From: Chara braunii
Lineage: Eukaryota > Streptophyta > Charophyceae > Charales > Characeae
Length of the DNA: 64,000 nucleotides
Assembly: GCA_003427395.1 (NCBI GenBank)
Contig: BFEA01000004.1
Location: forward strand, 763,248-827,247
Reading direction: 5' to 3'
Shown: in pieces, positions 11,453 to 23,491 of the stretch
Position numbering within the stretch: position 1 is the stretch's first letter
Layout of the letters: each line of letters opens with the position of its first letter
The notes under the pieces: generated by a model
What the model was told of the DNA's origin: nothing
What the model saw: the letters and a program-made list of their open reading frames with translations, nothing else
Database searches by the model: none
Made by a program: the position numbers and the translations under genes

Positions 11453-14400
11453 AACCTGACACTTTTTGCTTGTTGGGACGTACAGGGTGCTGCTGCTGCG
11501 GCTGCGCGACCTCGTGACCAGGCTGCTCACGGGGTGCTGTGCTATAGGGACAGCGGAGGGGTGGACGGTGGTGGAACGAAGGCAAGCAGGAGAGGAGTGA
11601 GTCATGGCGCGACTCCACGCTTGGTGCATCTAGAACGGGAAGGAAGTAACGCAGAGTGGGATTGAAGTGCCCGAGAGAGGGGCGAGACCTAGAAAAAAAA
11701 ATAAATAAAGAGAGCACGAATCGGGACGGGATACTGCGCGAGGTGCATTCGAAGGTGAAGGAGAAGGAGAGCTGGCTATGAGAGACGAGGGAACGAACGA
11801 TCTCATCAATTCTTGACGGATTCAGATAGGGGGAGACATTAGGCAGGGGCTTTTAGGTGAGGCGAACAGGAGTGTGGGGTCAGTTCGGGTAGGAAGTGAG
11901 AAGACTGAGAGTAATAGAAAAAAGGGGTCGCGCGGAGCTATGGAGGAAACGAAAACGAAGGAGAGGGGGAAAAGGGCGGTGCTCACTCGTTAATGGGCGG
12001 TTTTGGGCAAGGGAGGAGTCAAATCGGGGGTTTTGAGGCGATGCGAACCAAATGGCCGCGCCAGAATTTCAGTTTGGGGCTTAGAATAAGCGCTGACAGC
12101 GTGAGGAGCTGCGCGAACTGCCATGGCAGAGTGACGGAAGGAGGAGGCGTTGAGGAAATAGCGAAAGTCCTTGGTTGATTCTGACGGGCTAAGTTGCTGC
12201 GCCGAGGTTTCCAGGCATCACGAGTTGGTCGCCGATGTCGGATTCCGTTTGGAAAGCTTGGTTTGGGTGCTGCCGCAAACGGGAGCTGCGCGAGATGGGA
12301 TTTAGAGCTAACAGTGAGTAGTGAACCTTCCCGAATTTTTGGGGAAGATTCGCTCTGAATCTGGCCGTGGGGACGACCGGATGCATAACACAAAAGTGAA
12401 AAAGAATGGAGGGAGGCGCTCTTACCTGGGCTAAACCCTTCAGCTTCTTGCGAAGGAGTCACCCTCGATTGACATGTTAGGCCAGCCGTAGCTGCTACTC
12501 GCCGAGATTGTCTTCATGGAGTTCCCTGTTCCCCCAGCCGGCGTAGTGCGGTGATCAGTCTCACCGTTTGGGCACTCGTTCTCTGCCTACAGCTGACCTT
12601 AGTTATGGCAGAGGAACGTGGCCGGGTTGACGCCCAGGTACATCTGTGGTGCAGGTGGGAGCAGGCGTAAAACGGAGGGTGTCGGGATAGAAGTGTGACG
12701 AAGGACTTACCCTTCAGCTGATCTACGGACAGCCTTAGAGGTGGCAGCGGAAGGCCGCTGCACGCGTCCGCCTAGCCACCGTCAGCGGATCCATCTTCGG
12801 ATCGCGCGGTCAGTGAGCAAGGTAGGAAGGCCATTACCCCCTGTCGAAGTTGGTTATTGATTGTATGTAGCAAGGTAAGGCGTCAAGAGACAGTCATCTG
12901 GACGTTATCCCACGTGGCCATCGTAATCTAGGCCGTACCAAGACGTGGCGGTCTCCGGAGCACCGGCTTCACTGGCACCTTCTATTGCGGGATTTTTTGT
13001 CGCTGCATACTGAACTGATCGGCGGAGACACCCTGCCTACCAAGGACGTGGTGATCGGCTGCTCAATCTCCCTCGTCGTGTCACTCGGAGTGGGTTGCTC
13101 CGCCTGAGGCTGCCCGTGCGTTTGAGTCTGATAACTCGCTGCCTATACAAGGCTGCACGAATCTGACTGCGCTTCCGACCAGGTGCATTGGACAAAGAGT
13201 GGGGAGAGGAGAGGACGACAGAGAAAAGCATGAGGAGGAGTAGGAGCAGAGACTTACCTAGTTAGGATGTATGTGTGGGCGTCAGTTGCTGCTGCTGACG
13301 TGGACCTGATGCTTTCTGAACAGCTCACCTGGTTCGGGTGGTAGAGTATAAGGCAGTTGACAGCCAGGTGCATAAGGGGAGTGAAGGAGATAACTGCAAG
13401 CATGTGTTTTGCAAGCCGGAGTGAGGTAGACCTGATGTTACCGGAATAGCTCACCAGAAGCCTCGGCGAAGGGGCTACAGGATCAGCATCTTCATATACT
13501 TCAGTTATTGTTGTCTGTGGGTTGGGCGGCCGGTGCTGCATTTTGACCGGAGCCTACTACTGAGCCAGTGCTATGATCCACTGTGTTTACGGAGGGAGGG
13601 GGCAGAAGTACCTACCTGTCTAACCGGACTGACGGTGTCAGAAAGGTCAGAAGTCTAGCTGCGGCGCCGGACTACAGACAGAAGACCAGCAAGGGGACCA
13701 GTGCACACATCTCCCCATGTCTCAGTAGGGGGGGGGCCCTCCCGTTCGGTAAGGGGTGGTGCTCCGATTGCCTTGATGATTACCTTTCTCCAGCTTCGCG
13801 ACTTCTAAACGGAGTTGAGCATACTGTGGGAGGGAATCATGAGAGGAAGGCTGCGCACTTACCTAGCAAGTACCTGGCCAGATTCCGGCGGAGGTAAGTC
13901 TGGCTGCTGTTGTTGACCAGGTACCGACCAACGCTGCTGTGAGTGGAGGGGTGCTAGGGGACCAGCACACTGCTGAGCCTGGTTGGGCAGCACTGCAGGC
14001 TTGCACCTTGAGCTGGAGGAGGCAGGCTCCTTGCTCCTATCAAAATGCGGTAACTCTTACAGTGCACCGGCTGCGGGCGTTGCGGTGCCTCTTGTGGCTT
14101 GAGGTCAGAGGAAAATAAGTACCTTTCTTAGTCTGAATGACTGTAAGCTAAACTGGCTGAGGCTGCCAGGATAACTTTTGGGTGGATTTATGAGGTCCCC
14201 GACCTCTTTTTTTTTTTTTTTTTTTTTTTTTGGAAAAAAACGAGCAATTCCATTCAAAAAATCAAATTTGAGGTCGGGAATTTCTCACAAACAACCCAGA
14301 TCGACGCAGACTAGTGCTGGGAATCCTAAGCACCATTCATAGGGACTAGCCCCAACGACTCACTCGACACAAGGCTGTCTTGGTTTACCTCTTTTGGTTC

Positions 14401-14525
14401 CTGTTTAGCCTTGTCCTACCTTCCGAGTCCTTCCCTCTCCCCGTCTACAATTTATCTCGTGTCTCTCTCCCTACCCTCTTCCTTCTACCAGCTAGCCCCA
14501 ACCTCCCACTATTAGTACCCTACAT

Positions 14526-15645
14526 CTAAATCCATTCCCATGAGAAATGAAAGTTGAAAAAAACATTCCATAAAAAAAATCCTTCATATTTATAAATTAT
14601 CATTCCAATGTTTATCCAATTCTAAAATTTTTAATTTAATTTGATAAGTCTCCGTCTAAATATGAGTTTTTCCTTCCAACTACATCTATTTGTTCAAGAT
14701 GGAATGAAAGTCTGGACGAGTTTATGAAATGTTTTAATTAGACTTTCATTCTATTACAACAAATATCGTCTAATTTAGATTGGATTAACCTATTTATGAC
14801 TGGAAATCCTTACTTAGAATGGCAGTCCAATTAAAATATTTCATGAACTTATCCAGACTTTCATTCCATCTTTAGCATGCAGTTCAAATAAGAAGGGATA
14901 CCCCATTCTTGGAAGGAAAGTTTTCAAGTAAGATGAAAAATTTTAAAATTTGAATTACATTTTTTAAGATGAAATGTAAATTTAAAATTTATAATGTAAT
15001 TTTACTCTAGAATGATTATTTAATTCTGGAAAATTTTTCTGTTGTGGTCCTATCCTTCCTCGCCCTGCTACTCCTGCATCCCGTAGTCACTCATTCCATC
15101 TATACGATGGCTGAAACCTAAATCGGTCCAACAACAGAAAAATTCCCACGAGAAATTAAAATTGAAAAAACATTTCATAAAAAATAAATTCGTCATATTT
15201 ATAAATTATCATTCCAACGTTTGTCCAATTCTGAAATTTACAGTTTTATTTGATAAGTTCCTATCTAAGTATGAGCTTTCCCTTCCAACTACATCTATTT
15301 GTTCAAGACGGAATGAAAGTCTGAATGAAATATTTTACTTAAACTTTCATTCTACTACAACAAATATCTTCTAATTTAGATTGGATTAGCCTATTTATGA
15401 CTGAAAATCCTTACCAAGAATGACAGTCCAATTAAAATATTTCATGAACTCATCCAGACTTTCATTCCATGTCTAATATGCAGTTCAAATAAGAAGGGAT
15501 ACCCCATTTTTCGAAGGAAAGTTTTCAAGTAAGACAATTTTTTTAAAAATTGGAATGACATTTTTTTAGATGGAATGAAAATTTAAAATTTAGAATGTAA
15601 TTTTACTATAGAATGATTATTTAATTTTGAAATTTTTTTCTGTTG
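14526..15645. repeat. Two tandem copies of an AT-rich foldback repeat
   Basis: Two direct copies of about 520 bp (about 14526-15044 and 15132-15645). The second has inverted ends CAACAGAAAAATT and AATTTTTTTCTGTTG; the first has the right end but its left end has decayed. Each contains an internal inverted pair of about 42 bp built on GATGGAATGAAAGTCTGGA, separated by about 110 bp. It resembles a MITE, duplicated once with some flank. No protein coding. Confidence 0.65.
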
Positions 15646-15729
15646 AAGTCACCGTAGCCCTCTCTTACCCCACTTCCCTCCTGCCTTCCTACTACGGAAA
15701 AGAACCGAGTGTTCTGGTTTATCCCAGAC

Positions 15730-18273
15730 TTCTCCTAATTTAACCAGTCTGCAAGTTTCATCTTCCCTTCCTCTTCGATTGTAGTCAGTTTCCCGTTGAT
15801 CGCCCATGTTTTTTTGAACCAAATTTGGTCAGCCCTTCGGTTCAGACTGCCTGCCGCTTTCCGCTTCCAGTCTGCCAGAATGATTCTTCGTGCCATTTGA
15901 TCGAAGGTAGCTTTGATTTCAGGATCTGGCATAATCTTCCCTTGAAACAAACTTCTGTTTTGGTCCGTCCACACGATCCAAAAGCCTATTGCTCTAAACG
16001 CCTGAGCCACATATCCCCAGCCCTTCTCCAAACAAAGATTTTGCGGGACCCCCCCAGCAGAACCCATTCCTTATTCAACTCTAATGCATCTTTTCATATG
16101 ATCTTCCAGTGGTCTGCCCACCATTTTCAAATTCTGGTTGTCGCCGGGCAGTCCCACCAGATGTGCAACATTGATTCAAACCTGCAGAGGCATCGCTTGC
16201 ATTGCGGATCAACTTGCAACCCTCGTGACAGGAGCCAAACTGCAGACGGAGTGGCCAGCAGGGAGGCCAACCAAAGTATTGTCGCTGCTCTGGGGTTCGG
16301 GGCATTCGCCAGCTGTGTCCAACACTGCTTCAAAGTCCATATTACCTTCTCTTCTTCCACCCCATAAACCTGGGACCACCTCTCAACAGCTACCGTTGAC
16401 GGGGTTCGCTTCTTCTTCTGTACCATGTAGCCAAGTTCCAATGAATTGTCCTTCGGTATCACATTCTCCCCATTCGGACCCTGTCCCCTCCAGGCCCATT
16501 GCTTTGGATCTGCTATGAGATTTGTAATTGCTTCCCCTGCTTGTCATCCATCCTTTCCAGCACCCGAACTTCCCCCGTATGTCCCTGGGGTACAGTGACT
16601 ATCTGACATGGTCCTTCCTCCACTACCAGTTCAGATTTGGACCCGTCTCGAAGTTTTCACTTTTGAAACTTCACTCCTCCTTCTGGGGGTAACTCCATTA
16701 GTTTCAAGTACTTCTTTTCTTCGGCAGACTTCTGAACTGCATACCACGTGCCTAGGGGGTTAACACCCTGAGGATTTAACAGGTGAATCTAGTCCAATGG
16801 CAGAGCTTTGATGATCTCCCGACGTTTCGTTTCTAATTCTCTGTAGTTTTTTAACGTCTGTTGCAGTTCATTCTCTAAGTACCATCGTCCTTCCAGCGTG
16901 TTCCAGAGGTTTCTGATTTGTACTACTCCCTTTCTGATCCACACCTTTCCGAAACTGCCTCATGATGAGTCCGCCTTCAACATGCCTCCATCTGCTTTTC
17001 TGATCCGCTGATTCTCAAATATAACTTAAGACAATAGTACTTCCTCCTTTGTGGTTGGGTTGTCAACTGCTTCAGGCTTCACCTCTTTCCACGCCGGGAG
17101 GACTGCCGCCCAAAATTCTGACTTTGTCTTTCTTCTTAGATAAGTGTCTATTCAGATGCAAGCCCACACATCCTTCGCCCTGGACAGATACTATTCCTTC
17201 ATCAGAATTCTTTCCCCTAGCAGGATCCAGTGTTTGTTTTTCTGTGACACTGTTCTCACGACCCATCGGGCCAACATTGCTATAATCCTCCGCCCAGGTT
17301 CCACTAACCCCAGTCCCCCCTCCTATCTTGCAGTGCAGATTAGGTCCCATGCCACCTTTGCCATAACTCCCCCCTCCTCATTGGCGAAAGGGCGCCATAG
17401 AAACCTGGTAGTCCTTCTTCTGATCACTGACTGTGTTTTCTTCCCCACCGGGCGAATATTGCCCGGAAACCATAGGAGTGTGAGTAGTGCTGCTGTTACC
17501 ACCAAGGCTCGTCCAAATAATGACAAGTGGGGGGTCTTTCCCCAAATGGTTGTTCTCTGCATGACCTTCTGTTGGATGATCTGATCTTGATGGACTCCAC
17601 TTGGTTGCAGTGAAATCTACACTCCGAGGAAGCGTTCCACATCGCCCTCCTTGATTCTCTTCATTCCCCAGTTCACCGTTGGTGGGAATCTCTTTGGTAA
17701 GAAAAAGGCTGACTTCTGCCAATTGATGGCAGCCTCAGAAAGTTGTTCGTATTGTCTGAGGCAGTGCCAGAGTGCTCCCAGCGACTCCTTCGTGTTCTGT
17801 GACACCGCAAAGAGGTCATCTGCACAANCCGTCACCTTACAAGTTGCAGGTTCCGTCTGGATATTGTGGATTTCGGCGTGCACCCTGATATTGTTCAGTG
17901 GGACTTCAAGCTGAACCACAAACAACAAAGGTGCCAATGGGCATCCTTGTCTTAGTGAGCGTGACAATGTGAATGGCTCTGACAGGTGTCCATTTACCAT
18001 CACTGAGGCCGTAGAGTATAAATACAGTGCTATTACCCAGGTGCAGAAGACATCTCCAAACCCCATCCAGCACAGTGTAGTTACCACGTACGACCAGTTA
18101 AGTGCTTGTAGTACTTCAACCTCTGTTACTGGCCTGTCCAAATCCAGCTTCGCGTGCATTGGCAGTTTGCATCTTCCCAATGGTCTGAGTTCCAAGTCAG
18201 ATTCGTGTCCGCTCCCTCTTCCGGTCTTCGAGAGGTAAGAATAACTTTGAAATACTTCGCCGCATATGCACAC
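15730..18273 (-). pseudogene. Second LINE ORF2: reverse transcriptase and zinc-binding C-terminus
   Basis: The upstream block (18273-17617) has the RT motif SLRQGCPLAPLLF and the catalytic CADD (usually FADD) near 17820, with one N inside. Downstream pieces (17722-17378, 16462-16127, 16067-15735) carry the thumb and a zf-RVT-like domain: QCWTQLANAP, CKRCLCRFESMLHIWWDCP, and an A/W-rich tail. Frameshifts and stops between pieces make it a pseudogene. RT and zf-RVT in this order are typical of plant L1-type elements. Confidence 0.8.
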
Positions 18274-19721
18274 ATAAGCTTTGGTTCTACCGGCATGGGT
18301 TCCTCCTGGTCAAAGGGGAGACTGTGTTTGTGCTGTACAACCTGCTGGGCGGTGATCTCGCGGTATACAGCGGGGCAGCGGGGCACAGACGCAGTACACA
18401 CGTTGTGCGCTGCGCTGTGCAGTCTGCTGCGCTCTGCCAGTATCTCGTAGTGCTACGATTGGGCGCCTCTGTGTCATATTGGTACGCCAATGGTAAAGTT
18501 GTTGTTTCTTAGAAGCTAGTGCGGCGTCTGAAGGAGGCAGGTGGCGGGGGCTGTTGGTGCACTGCCTTACTATGGGTGTAGCGTATTGCTGCTACTATCA
18601 AGGGCTGCAAGCGTTGAGCAGGTTACGGCTGCAACATGACTATACAACGAGCTGTGTGGGGTTTTCATCTGCCGCTACAACAACTTTTTTTTTGGGACTG
18701 TACAACAGCTACCGCTGCCATTGAATCAGACTGCCACTACGCCAAGGCTGTGGGGCTGTGGTAGCCTCCGCTTCTCTTCTGCTGTGGGCACCGTGATCTA
18801 CCTTGACTGCTGTGTCACGAGAGCAGTGCTAGACTACGGCCTGCATTCTCTGAATTGAAGTGGCTATTTGGGTTGCTGCAGCGCTCCCTCTCTGCGCACG
18901 GTTGTTGTGTTTTGTGGGGCTGGTTAATGAGCATTGCCGCCCTAGGGTGCGGCTGCGCTCATCTGCCATGCATGATGTTGTTTGGCTCAGGGCTGTGTAG
19001 TTCTACCTTGTGCTCAGAATAGAGCACGAGGGGGTGCTCTATTCGAACGTAGTATTTCTAGACAGTGTGAGTGCAGTACGGTCAAAAGGGTGTGCGGTAA
19101 TTTTGGAGGAAGGGTCCAACTCAGCAAAGGAGGGTCTATTGCGGTGAATTGAAGGCCTGTCTGGGGACTTGTGCCTTACATTCAGATCGTGGTTCTAGTC
19201 TTCTTCGTCTAAGCTTTTTTGGCCGCCATTGCGGGGCCCTCAGGCGTATCAAGGTAACGAGGCCCTCTCCAGTGAGTCTGAGCGCACCTCTCTTGGATCT
19301 CGAGAGTCTACTCTACATGCCTCTACCCTTCTTACTCTCAGTCTAGTCTGAGGTTACGAGAGGAAGGCGGCAGGCGGGATTGCAACCCGTAGGTCCGCGT
19401 CAAGGCCTCTGTGGGAGGTTGCCCCACCGATTGTGGGAGCTCTGCTGGAGCCCAGGCGGGGTTTTGGAGGCAGGGGACTTCAAGTATATTCTCGTTAACC
19501 TGTGTGATCCCTTCCCCTAAACCTTTATCCTTGGGCTATTTGAACATAACTATGTGAGGTTATTACTTCTTACTTTTGTTATGTCTGTCAGGACATGCAT
19601 CTTGAAAGTTAAATCAACAATATATGAGAGTGCAGATCCTCTGAGTGAGTTCAGACAAAGTTGAACTGGGGGGAAGGTGGGATGAAGGCAGTTTGACATG
19701 TTTGACTGGGTCAACCAAAGG

Positions 19722-20995
19722 CTGAGCTCCTCTAAGTTGATGTGGGCTCAGTGTTGTGTTTTATTCATGTTTGTTGGGCTGAGTGAATGGTTTTGAGGGC
19801 TGGGTTTATCCTAAGTTGGACGGACCAGTCGCTGTTTTTTTTCTGGGGTTTCTGAATAGGAGGACGGGCACCCTAAGTTGGGAAGGCTCAGAGTCCTGGT
19901 GTTTCTTTTTATGAGTTGCTGAAAATAGAGCTGAGAACACTCTAAGTTGCGTGGACTCAATTCTGTGTGTGGTTTTTTCTGAGGGGGACACAAGTATGAG
20001 GTTGAGCGTACCCTTAAGTTAGGGCGGCTCAGTCATAAGCCATGAACACAAAGGTCAACCAAAGTATACAACTTTGATACATATTATACGAACCTATATC
20101 ATCTGACAGACCGGGCACCCTAAGTTAAGAAAGTCAGTCAGTAAGTCAGGTAGAACAATAAGAGGAAAGAAGTGATGAAGAATATAATGAAGGTAAACTG
20201 GGCAGGCTGAGCGTACCCTTAAGTTAGGGCGGCTCGGTCCTATGCTCGTAATAAGACAAAGGATCAGTGAGTTAGTATAAACTTGTTTTATTTTCCCTTC
20301 TAAACACGAGGCAGGGTTGGATGTCTCCCTAAGTTGGGTAGGTCTGATCATCTTCCTAATAAGAGAGAAACACATAAAGTTTGTGCATGTATCAATGGTG
20401 GTTTTGCATATCATTGTCGTTACGGAGGCTAAGCGTACCCTTAAGTAAGGGCGGCTTAGTCATACGTCGTTGTGCTCTGTTCAGGCAGATTCTGTCTTAT
20501 GTAACTATAACTGTTTAGGTCAGTCAGGCGTACCCTTAAGTTAGGGCGGCCTGGTGATAGGCTCTTGTCGTTAATGTGATGTAGGTTGGACGTACCATAA
20601 AGTCAGGGCGGTCTGACCATTCGTCGTTTGCGCTTGTTCTGTAGGTTGGACGTACCTTTAAGTTGGGGCGGTCTGACCATTCGTCGTTCGTGCTTGTTCT
20701 AGGCAGGTTAGGCACACCCCTAAGTTGGGGCAGTCTAATCCTATGCCTTATGCAACTTTGTGTAAAGCTGGCTAGGCATACCCTTAAGTTAGGGCAGTCT
20801 AGTCTTATGCTTCATGTCATCAGTTTAAGCAGAAGCCAGGCATACCCTTAAGTTAGGGCGGTCTGGTCACATGTTTTATGTCTAGAGTTTATCTGGAGTT
20901 GGGCATATCCTTAAGTTAGGGCAGCCCAGTTGTGCGTACTTTTACTTGTTTACTTAGGCAGGTTGGACATACCCTTAAGTTAGGGCATTGTCTGA
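19722..20995 (+). repeat. Array of 17 spaced hairpins with compensating stems
   Basis: Core consensus TACCCTTAAGTTAGGGC, with CCC pairing with GGG, enclosed by a 4-6 bp outer stem. Copies start at 19722, 19800, 19861, 19932, 20002, 20103, 20207, 20317, 20429, 20524, 20586, 20646, 20708, 20772, 20836, 20899 and 20963. The last eight are spaced 60-64 bp. Outer stems vary but pair: CTGAGC/GCTCAG (19722), CTAAGC/GCTTAG (20429), TTGGGC/GCCCAG (20899), TTAGGC/GTCTAA (20708) and TCAGGC/GCCTGG (20524), the last three with G-T pairs. Lies inside A's LTR, upstream of the candidate TATA box. No coding potential; function unknown. Confidence 0.85.
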
Positions 20996-21368
20996 TCCTA
21001 TGTCATAAGTGAGGGGGTTATTGAAAGGGAACAACTCAGTGATCTAACGAACTACCTGGGCAAATGTATGTGGGGTTGTGAGAGGTGCATGCTCCTGTAT
21101 GATTGTAGGGTCTCACTTGGGGTGTCTTTTCGATAGGTTAGTTGCTTTAGATGCTCGCCAAGTGTTGGAGCCATAGGTAGGTCAGGTGGATGTTGGGAGG
21201 GAAAACATGGGATGAGGATAGGACTGACCCTGCTAGGGGTTAGGCCCAATGCTAGCCCACGGTCTCATCTAGAGGTCGTGTTGGCTGTCATTGAGTTTGG
21301 ATCATCAAGCAAGTGTCAGAAGTTAGTCCCAAGTATAGTTGCTTTGTCTTTCTGCTTTTTCAGCTTCG

Positions 21369-21507
21369 TATAAATTTTGGCAGCCTCCTGTTCCTACGGG
21401 AAGCGCTGCCGGAATTTCTACAAATCTGGAAGAGTTAGTGTTTTTTTGGCTCATAGGATTCTGAGAAGACACTTTTCCTACGGGAAGCGCTGCCGAAATT
21501 TCGTAGA
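21369..21507 (+). promoter_or_regulatory. Candidate promoter region of the A LTR
   Basis: TATAAAT at 21369-21375 is followed by two copies of GGGAAGCGCTGCCGAAATTT or a one-base variant (about 21398-21417 and 21482-21501). A reverse copy of the core (AAATTTTGGCAGC) overlaps the TATA box. Element B has a TATA box at a comparable distance from its LTR end with three copies of the same core next to it, which supports a promoter role. That role is inferred. Confidence 0.45.
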
Positions 21508-23221
21508 ATTTAGGGAGTTAGAATATTTTGCAGTTGGGAGCTACCTAACAGATCCAGCCTGATTAAAGGAGATACTCAGTAACTTGGTACTAGTAGAGGA
21601 GCTAGGATGTGACTAGGGGAATGTTCTCCCCTTGACGCAGGAATAAGTAGTACTTTCCTTTGGCCTGTACTGTGATGCAGGTTTCCGTGTTGTCGCTTGA
21701 AGGCTTGATCTAATCAAGTTATTTCGTCAAAATGATTACTCTTCTGTTATCGTTGATAACAGGTCGGTTGCCGATTCGTCCGTCTACGACTCGACCTCAA
21801 TTCACCCTCAATACTCAGCCTAAAAAGGTTTTGGCCCTGATGATTTTATCTGTTTTGTTAAGGTTTCACCCAGACTTTTATTGAATGGCCATTTAACAGA
21901 AGTACTGAGTACTTAATTATGGTTGGTTGGCCGGAGGCTTGGGCTTGCATGGCTAAAGCACAGGGTATGAGTGGAGAGGATGGTTGGAGTTGACCCCGTG
22001 TAGCATGTGGATCTTTGTTTGCTATCGTGGTGTGATTGCAGGTATTTATGGAAGAGTCTCGATTGATTTATGTTGAGTGGTATTGCGTGGATTCAGATGG
22101 GCAGACCACACAACTGTCGTGAGAGTGAACTACCCCACAACCTTTGTGTTTGAGTGAGATTGTGCTATCCCCGTTCTGCTGAGGTGATAATCCAAGTAGA
22201 CATTCGGGTAAACCCCCACAGGGCTTAATCCCGACGGTGTCCTTTCTGATAATACTAAAAGTATTTGTATCCTTTCCTTGTCAGGGTTTATTTTTGTGGA
22301 ACGATAAAGTTTCGGGCGGAAGGGTTAGCGTGTCGCTGGTGATGCGCCAGACAACTCACCACCGCTCCAAATTCCTTATTGCCCCAGGGGTCGTCTTACC
22401 CCACACCCTTTGGGGCACCTCAGGGTGCAGAAGACGGAAAGGCCCTCAGGCCGGTTTTGCGCCCACTAAAGGGTTACCTCCCCTTAGCGCGTGCTTTAAC
22501 CAACGCCTGAGCGTCGGAAGTAACCCCATGGCTCCGACGAGGCCATTTGGGTATGGGCACCACATAATGCGTCGTCACTGCAGATACTCACATAGAGCCG
22601 CATTGTGAATTGGTATGTGTGGGTACTGCGTCCGCGCGCTCTTATACTAGATCCTTGCGCGCAGCACTCGCCGATCCTCGTACTAGGAGTTATGGGTCAG
22701 ATACTGAAGGGACTAGGAGTTGTTGTGTTGTGGCGTTGTTTGTGGTGTTTGTTTCGCGTGGGGTTCCAAGTGTTATGGGTGAGTAAGCGTGAGTACTGTG
22801 GTGTAACGCGTGGGTATGTAGTGCGTCCTAGTCGACCAACGTCGAGTTGCGTTTGGGACTTCAGCCCCCCAGTACGGCGATTCGCGTACGGGTTCGATTT
22901 TCGGGCGTTCGACCGCGCGTACCCCCCTATGCTACAGCGAGCGAGAAACGCCCTCGGCTGGACCACCTCTGCAATTGCATACGAAAAACTTTCGCATGTA
23001 ATTCAGTAGCTCGGCAGGGATACGCCCACCTAAGGAATGGTGACAGTTCCCGCAGGTGGAGATAGCGGTGCCTCACGTGACCCTGTCCTGTCGTAGGGGC
23101 TCGCGAGAGGTACGGCTGGCGCACTCGGCCGGAGCGGCAAATGCTCTCCGCGACAAATCCTGCATAATCCTGCGTGACGCGGCCGGGAGGGTCCCCGTGT
23201 GGGACCGATGCGCTCGACAGG

Positions 23222-23238
23222 TGGCGCCGTTGCTGGGG
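23222..23238 (+). other. Primer binding site of A (tRNA-Asp type)
   Basis: TGGCGCCGTTGCTGGGG, two bases after the LTR end, is complementary to the 3' end of plant tRNA-Asp with one mismatch. This primer type is common in plant Ty3/gypsy elements. Confidence 0.85.
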
Positions 23239-23491
23239 ATCTCGGCTGCCTACCGGGGTCCTTAAGAGAACGAACCCAGGTTAAGTGCAAGCTGATGATC
23301 TAGGCAAAACGACAAAGGTTATAGGTTGGATTGTCTTACATAAGAGGGCTGTGTACAGGAGCATAATAAGACTTGGTGATATAGATTGCGATTGAAGGTT
23401 GTATCTTGGGCGCGAATGATTAATGGTAGAGCGGGAAGCTGAACTTGAGGGTAGAATGGTCAAGAATGACGTAGGGCAAGTCCTCTGAAAC
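23239..23491 (+). other. Leader of A between primer site and gag
   Basis: About 250 bp with no gene seen. Confidence 0.5.

Larger units (their letters stand above)
14207..18300 (-). mobile_element. Second LINE, 5'-truncated, inserted in the A LTR
   Basis: On the minus strand it ends with a 25-base poly(A) (T run 14207-14231) and contains reverse transcriptase and a C-terminal zinc domain between 18300 and 15730. The endonuclease and ORF1 are missing, as expected for incomplete reverse transcription of a LINE. The 5' edge is approximate: recognisable protein fades near 18290-18400. No clear target duplication was found. The foldback repeats at 14526-15645 lie in its 3' part. Confidence 0.75.
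10224..23219 (+). repeat. 5' LTR of element A (very long, with nested insertions)
   Basis: The left edge is set by TGTCGG next to the ACGC duplication. The right edge is CTCGACA followed by two bases and the primer site. The last ~280 bp (from about 22937) clearly match the ends of element B's LTRs. Apparent length is 13.0 kb; subtracting the LINE at 14207-18300 leaves about 8.9 kb, far above usual LTR lengths. It contains a terminal hairpin (10230-10257), a run of hairpins (11232-11366), a U6-derived stretch (11381-11452), a 17-copy hairpin array (19722-20995) and a candidate TATA box (21369). I recognise nothing in 11468-14206, 18301-19721 or 21508-22936. Unrecognised insertions may inflate the length. 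Confidence 0.7.

Noticed and set aside
20524-20995. CRISPR-like array with ~62-base spacing
   Set aside because: Repeats vary, their arms change in pairs, spacers are partly repeated, and the setting is a eukaryotic LTR.
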